Assembly: GCF_014898815.1 (NCBI RefSeq)
Contig: NW_026515495.1
Coordinates: 1-64,000, forward strand
Length of the DNA: 64,000 bases
Reading direction: 5' to 3'
Source: Panonychus citri
Lineage: Eukaryota; Arthropoda; Arachnida; Trombidiformes; Tetranychidae
In this document: positions 40,001-51,170 of the stretch, in pieces
Layout: the number at the start of each line of letters is the position of its first letter
Position numbering within the stretch: position 1 is the stretch's first letter
The notes under the pieces: generated by a model
Told to the model about the DNA's origin: nothing
What the model saw: the letters and a program-made list of their open reading frames with translations, nothing else
Databases searched by the model: none
Program-made: the position numbers and the translations under genes

Positions 40001-43000
40001 CTAACTCAATAGATGAAATTAACATACAGAATTAACCAATTAAAATTATATTGTGAGTTGGGTGAAAATTGTGAACAATTAAAGGAGAAATGGAAAAGGT
40101 AAATCAACAAATCGTAGCAATTTGAATTGTATCTGAATATTAATTGATTAAACCCAATGGAGTGAAGTTAATTAAAAGTAAATGTATTTAATTGTGAAAT
40201 TAATTGTTGGGTAAATGTTGGTGAGCAACAGAAGTTAGTTGATTTCAATAAGAAATAGATTAGCAATTAACTGGATCAGATTATCATGGAGACAATTTTG
40301 TTTTCTCAAGGTGAGATATGAGAAATATGTTCAAGTTGAGAAAAGAAAAAGTTGAAGAAAATGGAAATGCCCTTGGGGGTTTTTCTTATCACTTTTCTTT
40401 TTGCATCATTAACAAAATTGTTGTATCAGAGTTTTCATCATCAGGTTGGTCTTATCATGATGATTAACTTTTGGAATACACATTGGAATTAATTTCAACA
40501 CTTTATTCCAGGTAGAAGAGCTTAAGAACTGCCTAAAGATGATTATCATTTCTCCTATTCAATTGATATCATGATGATCATGATCATTTTCATTTGATTA
40601 ATTTCATTCTTACTCATGGAATTACAATCATTCAACTTTCATTTCTCTTTTTTGTTCCTTCCTCTCCTCTCTCTCTCTCTTTGAGTCAATATTTATAACG
40701 AATCTTGATGATAACCACTGATTCTTGTTCTGATCAAACATTTCACCTTCATTTTCATGATAAAATTCTGAGAAAAGTTAATAATTTCAGATTACCCCCT
40801 AAAGGTGAGGTGAATATCATGATACTCGTAATCATCAACAGATTCATGTGTTGATTGATAACATGAAATTTTATATTATAAATGATAATCTAATCTGATT
40901 ATCTTTTTTTTCCTTCTCGTTTCAGAACTTTTCTAATGAGATATAAAGCTAACTAGATGATGAAAAGCTCTGCAATTATCATTTAATCAATTGTTAGAAA
41001 TGAAAAATTCATCATCCTTTTTGTTTTAATATATCTCATGGATTCTGTTCAGTTTTCAACAATTTCTACTCTCTCTCTCAGCATCATCTCTCTTTCTTTT
41101 AGCATTCCCTTTATTCCCATTTTTTAATTTTCTTCTGATTCATTATCATGTTCCCTGAATTCAATCTGGTGCTCCCCTGGTGTAACAGCCAAAAATAGAG
41201 CTCAAGTTTTTTCATGGTAAAACCAGAAACTTTTGATAATGGAATCACTTCTTGTCTATTACATATTGTAGATGAACATAATGATGATGAGATTCAGTGG
41301 GTGGAGTATCATGATATCCACCATGGTATCTACTAACCATCTTCATCTCAGAATTTATTCTGATAATTTTACCATTTTTTGCTTCTTCAAAAATATTTCT
41401 CTCTCACAGTTGAATGTTACAATTCTGATATAATATCAAAGGTGTAAAGTGTAATAAACAGTCATGGTAATCAACTGAATAATTAAAAGTATCATGTTGG
41501 AAACATAATTATCTGAGAAAATATTTGAACCAGAAAAAAAGTTTCTCATATTTTCATTAAATGAATTGAGACTTGATTTCAATTGTTACCAGTTTTTCAT
41601 TCATACTTTTCAATAAGGTAACCAGAATTTTCAGTTGATTTCTGATTTTTCCTCATGGAAAAAAAAGTTACCTATTTCTCAATAATTTTCACCGAGATTC
41701 TGATTAAATATCATATTAATTTCATTTACATCATCAGCTCATGATGTTACCTCATTTTCATCATTAACTGAATTAAATGGTTCTTAATAAACTTAAATTC
41801 ATTACTCTTTACTTCATTTATTATTATTAACTTTTCTCTGTGTATTTGGCTTATATATTAATTCATTGGTATGAATAAAATTAATGATGATCAACCCAGT
41901 TAATAGTAATTAGTGATTTAATATGTTAATATAATTAGTAGATTGATTAAAGAGTTGAAGTAAACAATTAACGTAACCTTCATCTATCGATGTACATATT
42001 TAATCAAGTAAATTGTTATTGAGATAATACATTTGATTTATAACAATTAACTCTGATTATAATTATGAATGATGATGATGATTCAATTATTTTTAATTGT
42101 ATTAATATAATAAAAGTAAGTGTGAGTCCATCAAAAGTTAATACATGGAGTTGATATAATGTAATTAATTGATTTCTATTATGGTTAAGTTTTCATTCCA
42201 TTAATCCAGTTGATTGTTGTCACAATTAACTTTTGCGTATTTCTTGGTGTTAATCTTGATGAGACGTTGATTTCTGCATGGAAATTTGAATGAATAAGCT
42301 GAGATTTATTTCCATTACAAGATAAATGATCCACACCAGGGAAATGAACTTTTTTTTCTTGCTCAACTTGCTGATGAACATTTAGATTTATGTTCAATAT
42401 CATGGTAATCGGATATAATCTGAAATATTCTTACTGAACTTTTCTTTTCTCAACCTTTTTGCTGATTTTTCATGTCATGGTGTTACCAGAATAACTTACT
42501 GACTCAGTTATATTATTTTGATAGATTATCATATTAACCATCATTCTGGTGTATCAAGTTTGTTCATTGAATTGATCATCTTTGGTGTTTTCATCTCTCT
42601 CTCTTATTAATAATCCATGATATTCATTTACGAATAAGAAAAAGTGATTGTTTGTTTGCTTTAGAATTTCAGTTTAAATTGTTCATTGGTAATTTTCTGA
42701 TTAATTTCACTGAAAATTCATTAAAAAATGATTATTTTTTTTTCTCCATGAAAAGTGAAATTCAATTCAAAATATTGATTCTGTTTTCTTCCTATTATAT
42801 TTCAATCATTTCCATGATGATTAAATTTCAATCTGATTGTTACATTAGCTATTCTTACTATTTGATATATAAGCTCATTCGCTATCAAATACTCTGATTA
42901 TATTAGAGATAATGTTGATTATCATTACGAGAATTCAATAGATTCCAAATTCATTTCCAGGGTCATTCTGAATTAATCCATGAAAAAAGCTTGTAACTAT

Positions 43001-44743
43001 TCAGAGATTCAGTTGATTAGGGAAAAAAGGTTCGTAATTGAAAATGGAATCATAAATTTAGATTCAATTACTTTTCCAATGATTAATCAATTTCCTTATA
43101 TTAATTTACCTGGGATTTTAATTTCAAATGATTAATTGTCTCTCTAAACTTGTTGCATTAAATTACTATTAATTATATTGTTCCCAGTTACGTACTGATC
43201 TTAATTATCAGCCTTCGCAATGGGTTATCATATAATACATTTACCAAGTTGCAGCAATTAAAATTAATTGTTTTCAGTTATAATCAGTATTTAAGATAAA
43301 TTCACTTAGTTTTCTGTTAATACTAAAGACAAAATTTAATTGTCCAAATTTATTGTCTTTACAATAAAATGACACCAATTAAATTTGATTGTTGATTTAA
43401 AAGTTAACTCAATTATAACCATCGCTCAATTGATAAAAAAATAGACATTAAATCAATCTAGCAATCAACAAATTGAGAGTAAAAGTTTACTCAGCAATTA
43501 AGGTGATAATTGGTTAATCACTAATGATAATTTCACCTTTGCAATTTAACCTTCACCTTAATCTTAATAGTTTTCAATTAATCTTTCGATGTTGTCATTC
43601 ACTAATCCAGTTAATCTAGTATATTATTTGTATAATTTTTGATTTTGTTTTTCAAATTTAATTAATCATCATATTTCCTTCCTGTAATCAAATCAATGTA
43701 ATCAGTTGATCAACTTAATTGATATCGACTTTTCCTCTTCCGTTATTAAAGTCAAGAGCATAATAATGTTAATCTGTCAATCTATTAATAAAAATCCCTT
43801 TAGATTTGTAATCCAGTTTAGTCTTACTACAAATTCAAGCAAATACAGATAACAATTAATTTAATTCAGTTTAACAGTCACACATAATCATTAATCATTT
43901 AGCATCATTGAAACAATAATAATCTCGTAATAGTAAAACAGTGAAACAATTTATCATAAAAGTAAATGACACATTTGATTTACTAATTGTATCTTTTTTA
44001 CCGTTATCTTTTTCTAGGGTCGTTATTTCATCGATCGTGATGGTCACTTATTCCGTTATATTATTGAATATCTTCGTAACGATTGTAAACTGATACTACC
44101 CGACAATTTCAATGAACGAGATCGACTTAAATGTGAATCAGATCATTTCCAATTGAATCGACTCTCGAAATCAATTGCCTCAGCTCCACCGGGAAACCTT
44201 AAGCCTCTTTCCCTTGTTCCCTCTTTAACTTCACCAAACGTATCATCTTCCTCATCGTCAACATCACCGACAACAATTAGCACTTCATCATCATCAATAG
44301 TAGTTAATTCAACCAATAATCAACCAGCTAATCCTTCACATTCCCCCATCTCAACGGTTCCAGGTCAAATTTCTGGTTACATTACAATCGGTTATCGTGG
44401 GTCATTTGGTTTCGGTAAAGATGGACTGGCTGATGTTAAATTCAGAAAGTTAACTCGTATCCTTGTCGCTGGTAAGGTCATTTTGTGTCGTGAGGTTTTT
44501 GGGGACACACTGAACGAATCTCGGGATCCCGATCATACCGCTGGACAAGATAGGTACACTTCCCGTTTCTATTTGAAACATCAGATACTTGAACAAGCAT
44601 TTGACGCGCTGATGGAAAATGGTTTCCGATGTGTCGCTTCTTGTGGTTCGGGCACTTCGGGTGGGGATTCACTTAAACCCGGTGTTGATGCAGAGGAGAA
44701 TCGTTGGAATCACTACAATGAATTTGTCTTCACTAGACCTTAA
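19963..44743 (+). CDS. KCTD8/12/16-type BTB (T1) + H1 domain protein, split by a 23.9-kb intron
   Basis: Family members KCTD8, 12 and 16 are auxiliary subunits of GABA-B receptors that bind the receptor tail through T1 and Gbeta-gamma through H1. Model: join(19963..20100, 44018..44743), phase 0, donor CAG|GTAAGA, acceptor CTTTTTCTAG; 287 residues. Exon 1 encodes MSKIVDLNVGGVYYSTSLET...SQ, the first half of the BTB/T1 fold. Exon 2 resumes GRYFIDRDGHLFRYIIEYLR...LPDNF, the second half. A Ser/Thr-rich linker (about 105-160) leads to the H1 domain (about 166-287), with GYITIGYRGSFG, REVFGDTLNESRDPD, YTSRFYLK...EQAFD and a C-terminal YNEFVFTRP. The join restores the T1 domain without gap or overlap, the main evidence for the giant intron. 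The ATG used is the first in frame; upstream codons in the same frame are ATC/AAC repeats. Which of the three vertebrate paralogues it matches cannot be said. Confidence 0.9.
20706..20735 (+). repeat. (GA)n microsatellite
   Basis: About 30 bp of uninterrupted GA repeat near the start of the giant intron. Confidence 0.95.
24320..24374 (+). repeat. (GA)n microsatellite
   Basis: About 55 bp of uninterrupted GA, the longest GA tract in the window. Confidence 0.95.
25326..25352 (+). repeat. (CT)n microsatellite
   Basis: About 27 bp of uninterrupted CT in the giant intron, one of two CT tracts in its 5' half. Confidence 0.95.
25931..25975. repeat. Imperfect palindrome, 16-bp arms
   Basis: Arms 25931-25946 and 25960-25975 are exact reverse complements around a 13-nt loop. 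The sequence is ATC/GAT-rich like its surroundings, so it may be a by-product of simple sequence. Confidence 0.6.
27523..27556 (+). repeat. (GA)n microsatellite
   Basis: About 34 bp of GA repeat in the giant intron. Shorter GA runs lie at about 26475-26493 and 28241-28268. Confidence 0.95.
28916..28935. repeat. Perfect 20-bp palindrome
   Basis: ATCATGATAATTATCATGAT is its own reverse complement. It lies in ATC-rich intronic DNA. Confidence 0.8.
30127..30477. mobile_element. TA-flanked inverted-repeat element (MITE, Tc1/mariner-like)
   Basis: A 351-bp non-autonomous element inside the KCTD intron. The left terminal repeat 30127-30185 and the right one 30420-30477 are reverse complements over about 59 bp, with one substitution and one single-base difference in a T-run. 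Both ends read inward CAGAGCTATTCAGCTATTTT. It is flanked on both sides by TA (30125-30126 and 30478-30479), the target-site duplication expected for the Tc1/mariner superfamily. The 234-bp interior shows no transposase; its 61-codon open frame (30283-30468) runs into the right repeat and is probably incidental. The high arm identity suggests either a fairly recent insertion or selection for the hairpin. Family assignment is inferred from the TA duplication and the CAG end only. Confidence 0.85.
31927..31945 (+). repeat. (CT)n microsatellite
   Basis: Short CT/TC tract in the 3' half of the giant intron; another lies at 32350-32367. Confidence 0.9.
32963..33004 (+). repeat. (CT)n microsatellite
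   Basis: About 42 bp of CT repeat in the giant intron. Confidence 0.95.
36971..37037 (+). repeat. (CT)n microsatellite
   Basis: About 67 bp of CT repeat, the longest dinucleotide tract in the window. Confidence 0.95.
37313..37332 (+). repeat. (CA)n microsatellite
   Basis: About 20 bp of CA repeat, the only clear CA tract in the giant intron. Confidence 0.9.
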
Positions 44744-47389
44744 GGATAATAATAATAATAATAATTATAACAATTAACTAATTATCAATTTAAAAATTAT
44801 CTTGTTGAAAATGAGAATCATCAAAATTATTGAAAAGTGTTAAAATGAATCAAATCATTTCAATCTTATCAAATCAAATAAGACTCAAAAGGATCTGATC
44901 AATTAACAACAATTTAAAATATTATTACAAACATAATTAATGTTTGTGTTGAGGAAACAATCAAATCAAGACCAATAATCTTAATTACCGATGTATTATC
45001 TTTATCAAATTATCAAATTATCATTACAAATATTGATTTTCTTCCTGTTTGTCAAAATATTTTCAAACCTTTTCATCATCTTCCTGAACAATTAACTAAT
45101 TAACTACTACATTATACTAATAATTATCAATTAACTTTGCTTAATGAATCGTTTTCGCTGTTTGTAACAATATAATTACCAATCTTAATCAATTCTAATC
45201 ACTTTAATCACACAATAAGATAATAATAATTTATCATTTTGAATTTTATTGCAGAAACAAATAATCAATTCTAATCATTATCAATATCATTTTAAATGAA
45301 GCAAATGTTACAAACTCTGTACACTTAATATACATTGTTAATAATTAATAATCTTAATCATTGTTGTCCTTTTCCCCCTTTTTAATTGATCTAAATCATC
45401 TTTTAATCAACTTGATTAATCTTCAAGTATAATGATACAAATCTTATTTCAAAGTGTAAGAATTAGATTTGATTTAATGTAATAATATCACTATACAATT
45501 ATTATCAATTATTATTGTTGTTTTGATTTAATCTTGGGATCACAATGATTAGCTGATGATGTTGATCAATAATTAATTAATATACAAAACCTTAAATTGC
45601 AACAATTAAGTGTCAAACAAAAGTGAAGTAGCTTCCATGAGGCTTATTATTAATTTAATTGTTTCTCTTTCTGTTATAATAATAATAATCAATTTTCAGC
45701 ATTTTCCTGGACTTTATTTTTCACCTAATTAACTTGATTCAACATTAATCAACACACAATAATCAATTACAATTATTATTTTTCATTAAATTGTTATCAT
45801 CTCTCTCTCTCTCTCTCTCTGGTTAAGTTTGTTTTTCTTAATTGTGATTAACAGTAGTTTCTCAAACCTCTGCCTCTAAATCATGTTATTAATCATTTTA
45901 CTAATTATCAATTAAAAACCAAATGAATATACAATTTAAATTGAAAGCTTTCTCATTGATAATCAATCAAAGTTTAATCGTGCTCGTTAATTAGTCCAAA
46001 ACCATTAACACTAATGGTGAACAATTAAACTTTCTGGTTTATCACAACGAATCAATTTCACAACAATTAGAAAACGTTGGAGAGAAAAAAAAGTTTTCCA
46101 TTTAATGTTAATAAATTGTATTCGTTCAAAGGTCAAGTGTCAGTTGATTATCTTAAATTAAATTAATCGAGAGAAAGAAAAAGAGAAATCAAATTAACGA
46201 TAAATTATCAAGTATCGATATTTGAGAAAAGAATCTTGAATCAAATATGATAACCGTATTTTTAGATAACCGAAAGAATCGGAATCTTTTTCCGCCAAAA
46301 TTCAGGTTCGTTGTCATTGAGAATGAGTCATCATCATCATGGAGCAAGAACAACAACAACAAAAAAGATAAACACTGAACCAGGAAAAGAGAGAAAAAAA
46401 GAATTCAAAAAGAAAGAGTAACCATAGTAACGATAAGAATAAGTTTCAAGAAACAATTCAAATCGATAATCTTAACGATAATTTTATTCGAAATCAGTGG
46501 CATCTATCGGTGAGAATAACAACTAGAATTCGAAAATTTCAACTTGAACTTGAATCTTTTAATCTTCTTTTAATGATGGAACATTTTAATTTTCCAATTT
46601 ATCAATCATCATTGGGTTCATGGAAAACTCATGAGCAATTCTAGTGAAGGAAAGATTATTAGGAATCAGATTTTGATAAGATGGTTGTGATAAAAGAAAA
46701 AGAAGAAAAAAAGAAAGAGCAAAAAGAATAACCGTTTTTCTAATAATCGTTATCGTTTCAATGACGCAACTCAACGTAAGGCGAAATTATCGGTTAAAAG
46801 AATCGTTAGTCTGTCAGTTGTTCTAACGACAGTAAATTAGACAGATTAACTTTAAGGGGGAGTATTAGTTTTTTTTTCCATGCGATTTAGTGAGTTGTTA
46901 GGGAGTAAATTAAACTGGTTTTAACAAGTTGCTAATCCGAATCAGTTAATTTGTGTCATCCAAATGAATCAAATTGTTTTACTTGATTTCTGAATTTTTT
47001 GCTATTCTATTCACCTTGTTTTCCTTTTCTCTCTCTCTCTCTACCTGTCTATCTATCTGTCTCTTTCTCATACTTACGTTATTCCAAATTCAATACAATA
47101 TTTTCGACAAATTGTTCTAATCAACTGAAAATTCATCACATTACAATTACAGTGGATTTTGTGCTTAATTTACGTTCTTTTCTTCCTGGTCATTAATTGT
47201 CCCCCTTCTTCTTGTCCTCATAGAGTGTTGGCTCTTTTTCTCTCTCTCTCTCTCTATCTTTCTTTCTCTCTTTCTTTCTTTCTTTCTTTCTGTGTGTGTA
47301 TTTATCATTTGAAAAAGGAACAAGAAGAGAGAAAGAGAGAGAAGTGATTTCTTTTTCCTTCTCCATTTTTCCTTATCATTTCACCTTTA
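44744..47389. other. Intergenic region, KCTD-type gene to spire
   Basis: 2.65 kb of AT-rich DNA starting with an (ATA/ATT)-rich stretch just after the KCTD stop. It includes a CT tract at about 45800-45821. The last 400 bp, CT-rich with (CT)n and (TTTC)n at about 47033-47042 and 47239-47290, presumably hold the spire promoter and leader. No coding sequence recognised. Confidence 0.5.
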
Positions 47390-48915
47390 ATGGCTAATGA
47401 GCTAATAACCAAATCGGATAAGAATATACTTGACTCCTCGAATTGTGTATCACTTTCATCCATCTTGGAATCATTCAATGCACCGATCAATGAGGAACAG
47501 TGTTGGGCTTTATGCCATCAAACAGTTAAAACCGTTTCACGTCTCAATGACAAACGTCCTCTTTACCTGCTCAATGGTCCAGCCAACCTTTACATCAACA
47601 AAGAAGGCTTTGTCCATGAGAAATCGTTCACCGAATCAGGTAAACCATTAAACTCCCATTCTTTCATCTTCTTTTCATCTTTTCCTCTTTTTCCTTTCCA
47701 TTATGTAGATAAATCATATTCTTTTACCTCTCCCAAGAGTTCAATTGACTCGTATACACATACACATACATGTACATGTATTATGAATAGAGAAGGAGAA
47801 GAGAGAGAGAGAGAGAGAGAGAGAAGAATATCATATTATAACAATTTTCTATTCTCATTTGATTGTTTCTTCCTTTAGCCAACAGAGTAAATGCCATTAT
47901 CACGAGCGAACCTGGTAACTTGTTTGCCTCCATTGGAACAACTCTTTTCCTTGCCTTAGATTATGGATTAGAATCTCAAGAAGAGCGATCTTTAGATGCA
48001 AATTTAGAACTTTTAATTGACCGGTTAACATGTTCACAAATGGAGGATAAAGAATCAAATGATGAAGGTATTGAAAGAGATTCACCTGAATATGAGTTTG
48101 GACCCAATGCCATCGATGGATCAAATTTGGTTGAACAGATACTCAGTTTATGTAATAATCGTTTGGGTTCCGCTGAAGCAGCTGAAGCCCATTATCGAGC
48201 TGTTTGTCGAGCACTGGTTGCCGAAGCAATGGAATTATCTTCATTTCTTCATAAAATTACCTCATTTACATCAGAACTTAAAAATGTCAACATTTCCATG
48301 TCAGGAGGTTCATCTCATTCTTATCCTCATTCTCCTTCACATTATTCTCATCATAAACACCAACACCATCAACAACAACAACACCAACACCAACATCAAC
48401 AATATTACCATAATCATCATCATTCTCATTCCAGTAATTGTACAGATTCAAGCGGAGCTGTGATCTCTATTGCAAATTTAGGATTAGCTGATTGGGCTCG
48501 TCTTTGGATGCAAGTGATACAAGAATTGAGACAAGATGTTAAATTGAAAAAAGTTCATCTAACTGAGAAACCATCATTTGAATTTGAATTAACGCCTTTC
48601 GAAATGCTGCTGGATGATATAAGATCTCGTCGTTACAAGTTAAATAAGGTTATAGTCAATGAAAGTGCACCTTCAAGAGTACCTAAAAATGCTCATGATA
48701 TTATACTTGAATTTATAAGATCTCGACCACCTCTAGTCCCAGCATCTAAACGGAAATTACCTCCACCTCCGGTTCGTGAGCCAAGTTTATTTGAAAAGTT
48801 GCTCAACTCAATAAGGCAACAGCCAAAGTTAAAAGTGACTCCAGAGGAAGCCATTAACAAACGAACCTCAACAATAAGATTAGGCCGTGTACTAGAAACG
48901 CCGTTAACGGATTAA
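47390..48915 (+). CDS. spir: Spire actin nucleator: KIND domain and WH2 array, short form
   Basis: Spire nucleates actin from monomers bound by tandem WH2 motifs and works with formins on vesicles. Model: join(47390..47639, 47879..48915), donor TCAG|GTAAAC, acceptor CTTTAG, 428 residues. KIND domain, about 18-205: SLSSILESFNAPINEEQCWALC, LFLALDYGLESQEE, then the Spire-typical DDEGIERDS-like NDEGIERDSPEYEF and HYRAVCRALVAEAMEL. A His/Gln-rich low-complexity insert (about 228-271) precedes the WH2 region: WARLWMQVIQELRQDVKLKKV (about 288-309), MLLDDIRSRRYKLNKV (326-341), DIILEFIRSRPPLVPA (357-372) and LLNSIRQQPKLKV (391-403). The RSRPPL and Pro-rich KLPPPPVREPSL blocks are close to animal Spire. 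The frame then stops at ETPLTD. The Spir-box and FYVE-like zinc finger expected further on were not found. Either this is a short isoform or the gene has lost its C-terminus. Confidence 0.9.
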
Positions 48916-51170
48916 TCGAAAATGAGAAAAGTTCTATTCTATTCTATTCTATTTTTTTTTTGGGAGATTGTAATGATTATATATACGATGAAAACGTTAA
49001 AAAAAACTCACCAACAACACAATTTATTAATCATTTAACTCTTTCTTTCACCATCACCATCATCATCATCAATTACACAAATGAATCTCAATTCAGTTGA
49101 AAACCTTTTTTAATAGTTGATCGATTTTCAGGTTTACACCAAACCTTTTTCATTATATTCGAACTGTTCTTGTCTATCACCCCCTCAACCACCACCAAAA
49201 CAACAACAACAACAACATCTACATCTACATCACCTCCTCCTCCTCCTCTTCCTTAACCTTTTGACGACCTCCTTATCATCCTACATGAACATCATCATCT
49301 TCATCATCTTCAAATCGACTTGATGAAAAAGTTTATCGTAAACAAAGTGAATCAAATTTTTTTCATCGATATGAATGAAAAACTAATGATAATAATCATC
49401 GAGATGATGAGGATGATAAAGGGAAGGGCTATTTTTGCTCTCTCTCTCTCTCACTTGATCATCTTGATCATCTGATTTTCATCATTTTTTTCACTTTTAT
49501 TTGTCTTTAATTTTTTTCTCCTTCCAATATTATTTAAGGTTTTTCCAAGTTAATGATGTGTTTCCTTAACCATCACAATCAAATTGATGATGATGATGAT
49601 GATTTTGGTTTGATGATGAACAGTATTGATTTCTGATTTGATTGTGATGATTATTATTATTTAACAGCCTCGATTTTATCAATGACCATCTAATCCCAAT
49701 GAACAATTTAAATAATATATGATAAAACATTCAATTGATTGTAATAGTGTTACAATCAAAAGTTGTACTTCTCAAATGTTTTTTTTTATTCCACAACAAT
49801 TTAATCCCGTTATTTTTAATCATAATTATAATGACATCATAATCAACAACAATAATAATCACCTAACATTAAAACCGTTTAAGAAATAGGCCTTCAATGA
49901 TCAATTGATTGACTCGCTAATTAACCGGAAAGAATCAAATGAGCCAATTTTTTTGCATAAAAAAGATTTAATTTAATCACTATAATCAAAGTGATGATCA
50001 AACAACAATAGACCAACAATTGGGTGATGATTAAATTGTTAGAATTGAGAAAACACTTTCGTTTCCCTTAATTATACAATTTGATTAAGAATCACAATTA
50101 ACATCCTTCTTTTTTTTTCTTAACAATCTTTTCACTCTTTAATCACAATTATCATTTTCATCACTTTAAATCACGATTAGTTTTAAATATTATCATTTAA
50201 CATCTTAACTCAACAATTAACTAATTCTTTCAGATTCAAAATTAACCTTTTCTCAATTCTTGATTTAGTTTCAATCCAATTCTTATATAATTTAATTCAC
50301 AGTTTCAATCAAATCCAATTCGTATCGAGAGATATTATCATCATCATTTATTTCAATACAATCAACCCAAAGAAATTATATAATTAATGGTGAATAAGTT
50401 AATTGTGATAATTAAATTAATGATATTCAATCAATTGTATCAATTTGTTTAGCCAATAATTAAGTGAAACCTTGAAAACGTTGATTCCAGTTGTTGATTT
50501 AATTTGATTACTATAGTAATCATTTCCTTAAACAGTGATTAAATTAATTGTTCCGAGCCTCTAATGGTTAATCAATTAACTTTGCTCATGATTAAACAAA
50601 TTGATTAATTACTATTACCACTAAATGATACTGTTGATTTAACAATTACCAATAATAAATCCGGTTAATTATGTTAAAAGAAAAATATTATTATTGATTA
50701 GTTTGATTTAATTGTCGTTTGATTTGATTCTTCTCATAAATTGTTAATTGTGCTTATTTTTTTTTCTTGATTAACAATGTTGAAATGGTTTCATGTTGTA
50801 ACATATTGATTGACTTATTTAATAATTACTCTAATTTACTTCCTATTGTTAATAGTAACAATTTAATCTATCATGGTTAAAATCAAATTATGATTATGTT
50901 TCAAAAACAATTAGCAGACAATTAAATGATTTTTTTTAACACAGAACTCAATGTCTCGTTTATTGAACAATTTACTAATTAGTTAATCAATTTGTACCAG
51001 AACAGGATCATAATTATTGAAGGAAAATATTGATCACAAACTGTATTAAGATTTATCTTTGATTATATTGTTACAATCAACTAATACTGTTGACAATTAG
51101 AGTATTGGTCTCAATTGATTGTTAATCGTTCAACAATCAATCTTATCCTTGAGCTATTTAGTTAATTGTT
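48916..51170. other. Intergenic region, spire to catalase
   Basis: 2.25 kb. It begins with a TTCTA pentanucleotide repeat (about 48930-48952). A TTTTCAG at 49125-49131 followed by an open frame rich in Pro/Gln/Leu resembles a 3' exon, but the product is low complexity with no Spir-box or FYVE. A CT tract lies at 49437-49452 and a GAT repeat at about 49584-49603. The rest is AT-rich with no gene seen. Confidence 0.5.

Larger units (their letters stand above)
20101..44017 (+). other. Giant intron (23,917 bp) of the KCTD-type gene
   Basis: No supported protein-coding or structural RNA gene was found on either strand; the short open frames are low-complexity Ser/Ile/Leu-rich products of TC- and ATC-rich DNA. 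The intron is AT-rich. It is crowded with TCATCATGATGAT-type sequence, GA or CT dinucleotide tracts, one TA-flanked inverted-repeat element (30127-30477), GAACTTTT motifs and small palindromes. Several CAG|GT junctions (for example 20815/20816, 32312/32313, 40511/40512) could be recursive splice sites. Size contrasts with the short introns of every other completely seen gene here. Confidence 0.8.

Noticed and set aside
20701..42897. Short open frames (60-110 codons) inside the giant intron
   Set aside because: They are Ser/Leu/Ile/His-rich translations of CT, GA and ATC repeats with no conserved motif, and none pairs with others into a spliced gene.
49117..49323. Additional 3' exon of spire after a TTTTCAG acceptor
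   Set aside because: Product is Pro/Gln/Leu low complexity without Spir-box or FYVE residues, and no matching donor before the spire stop could be defended.
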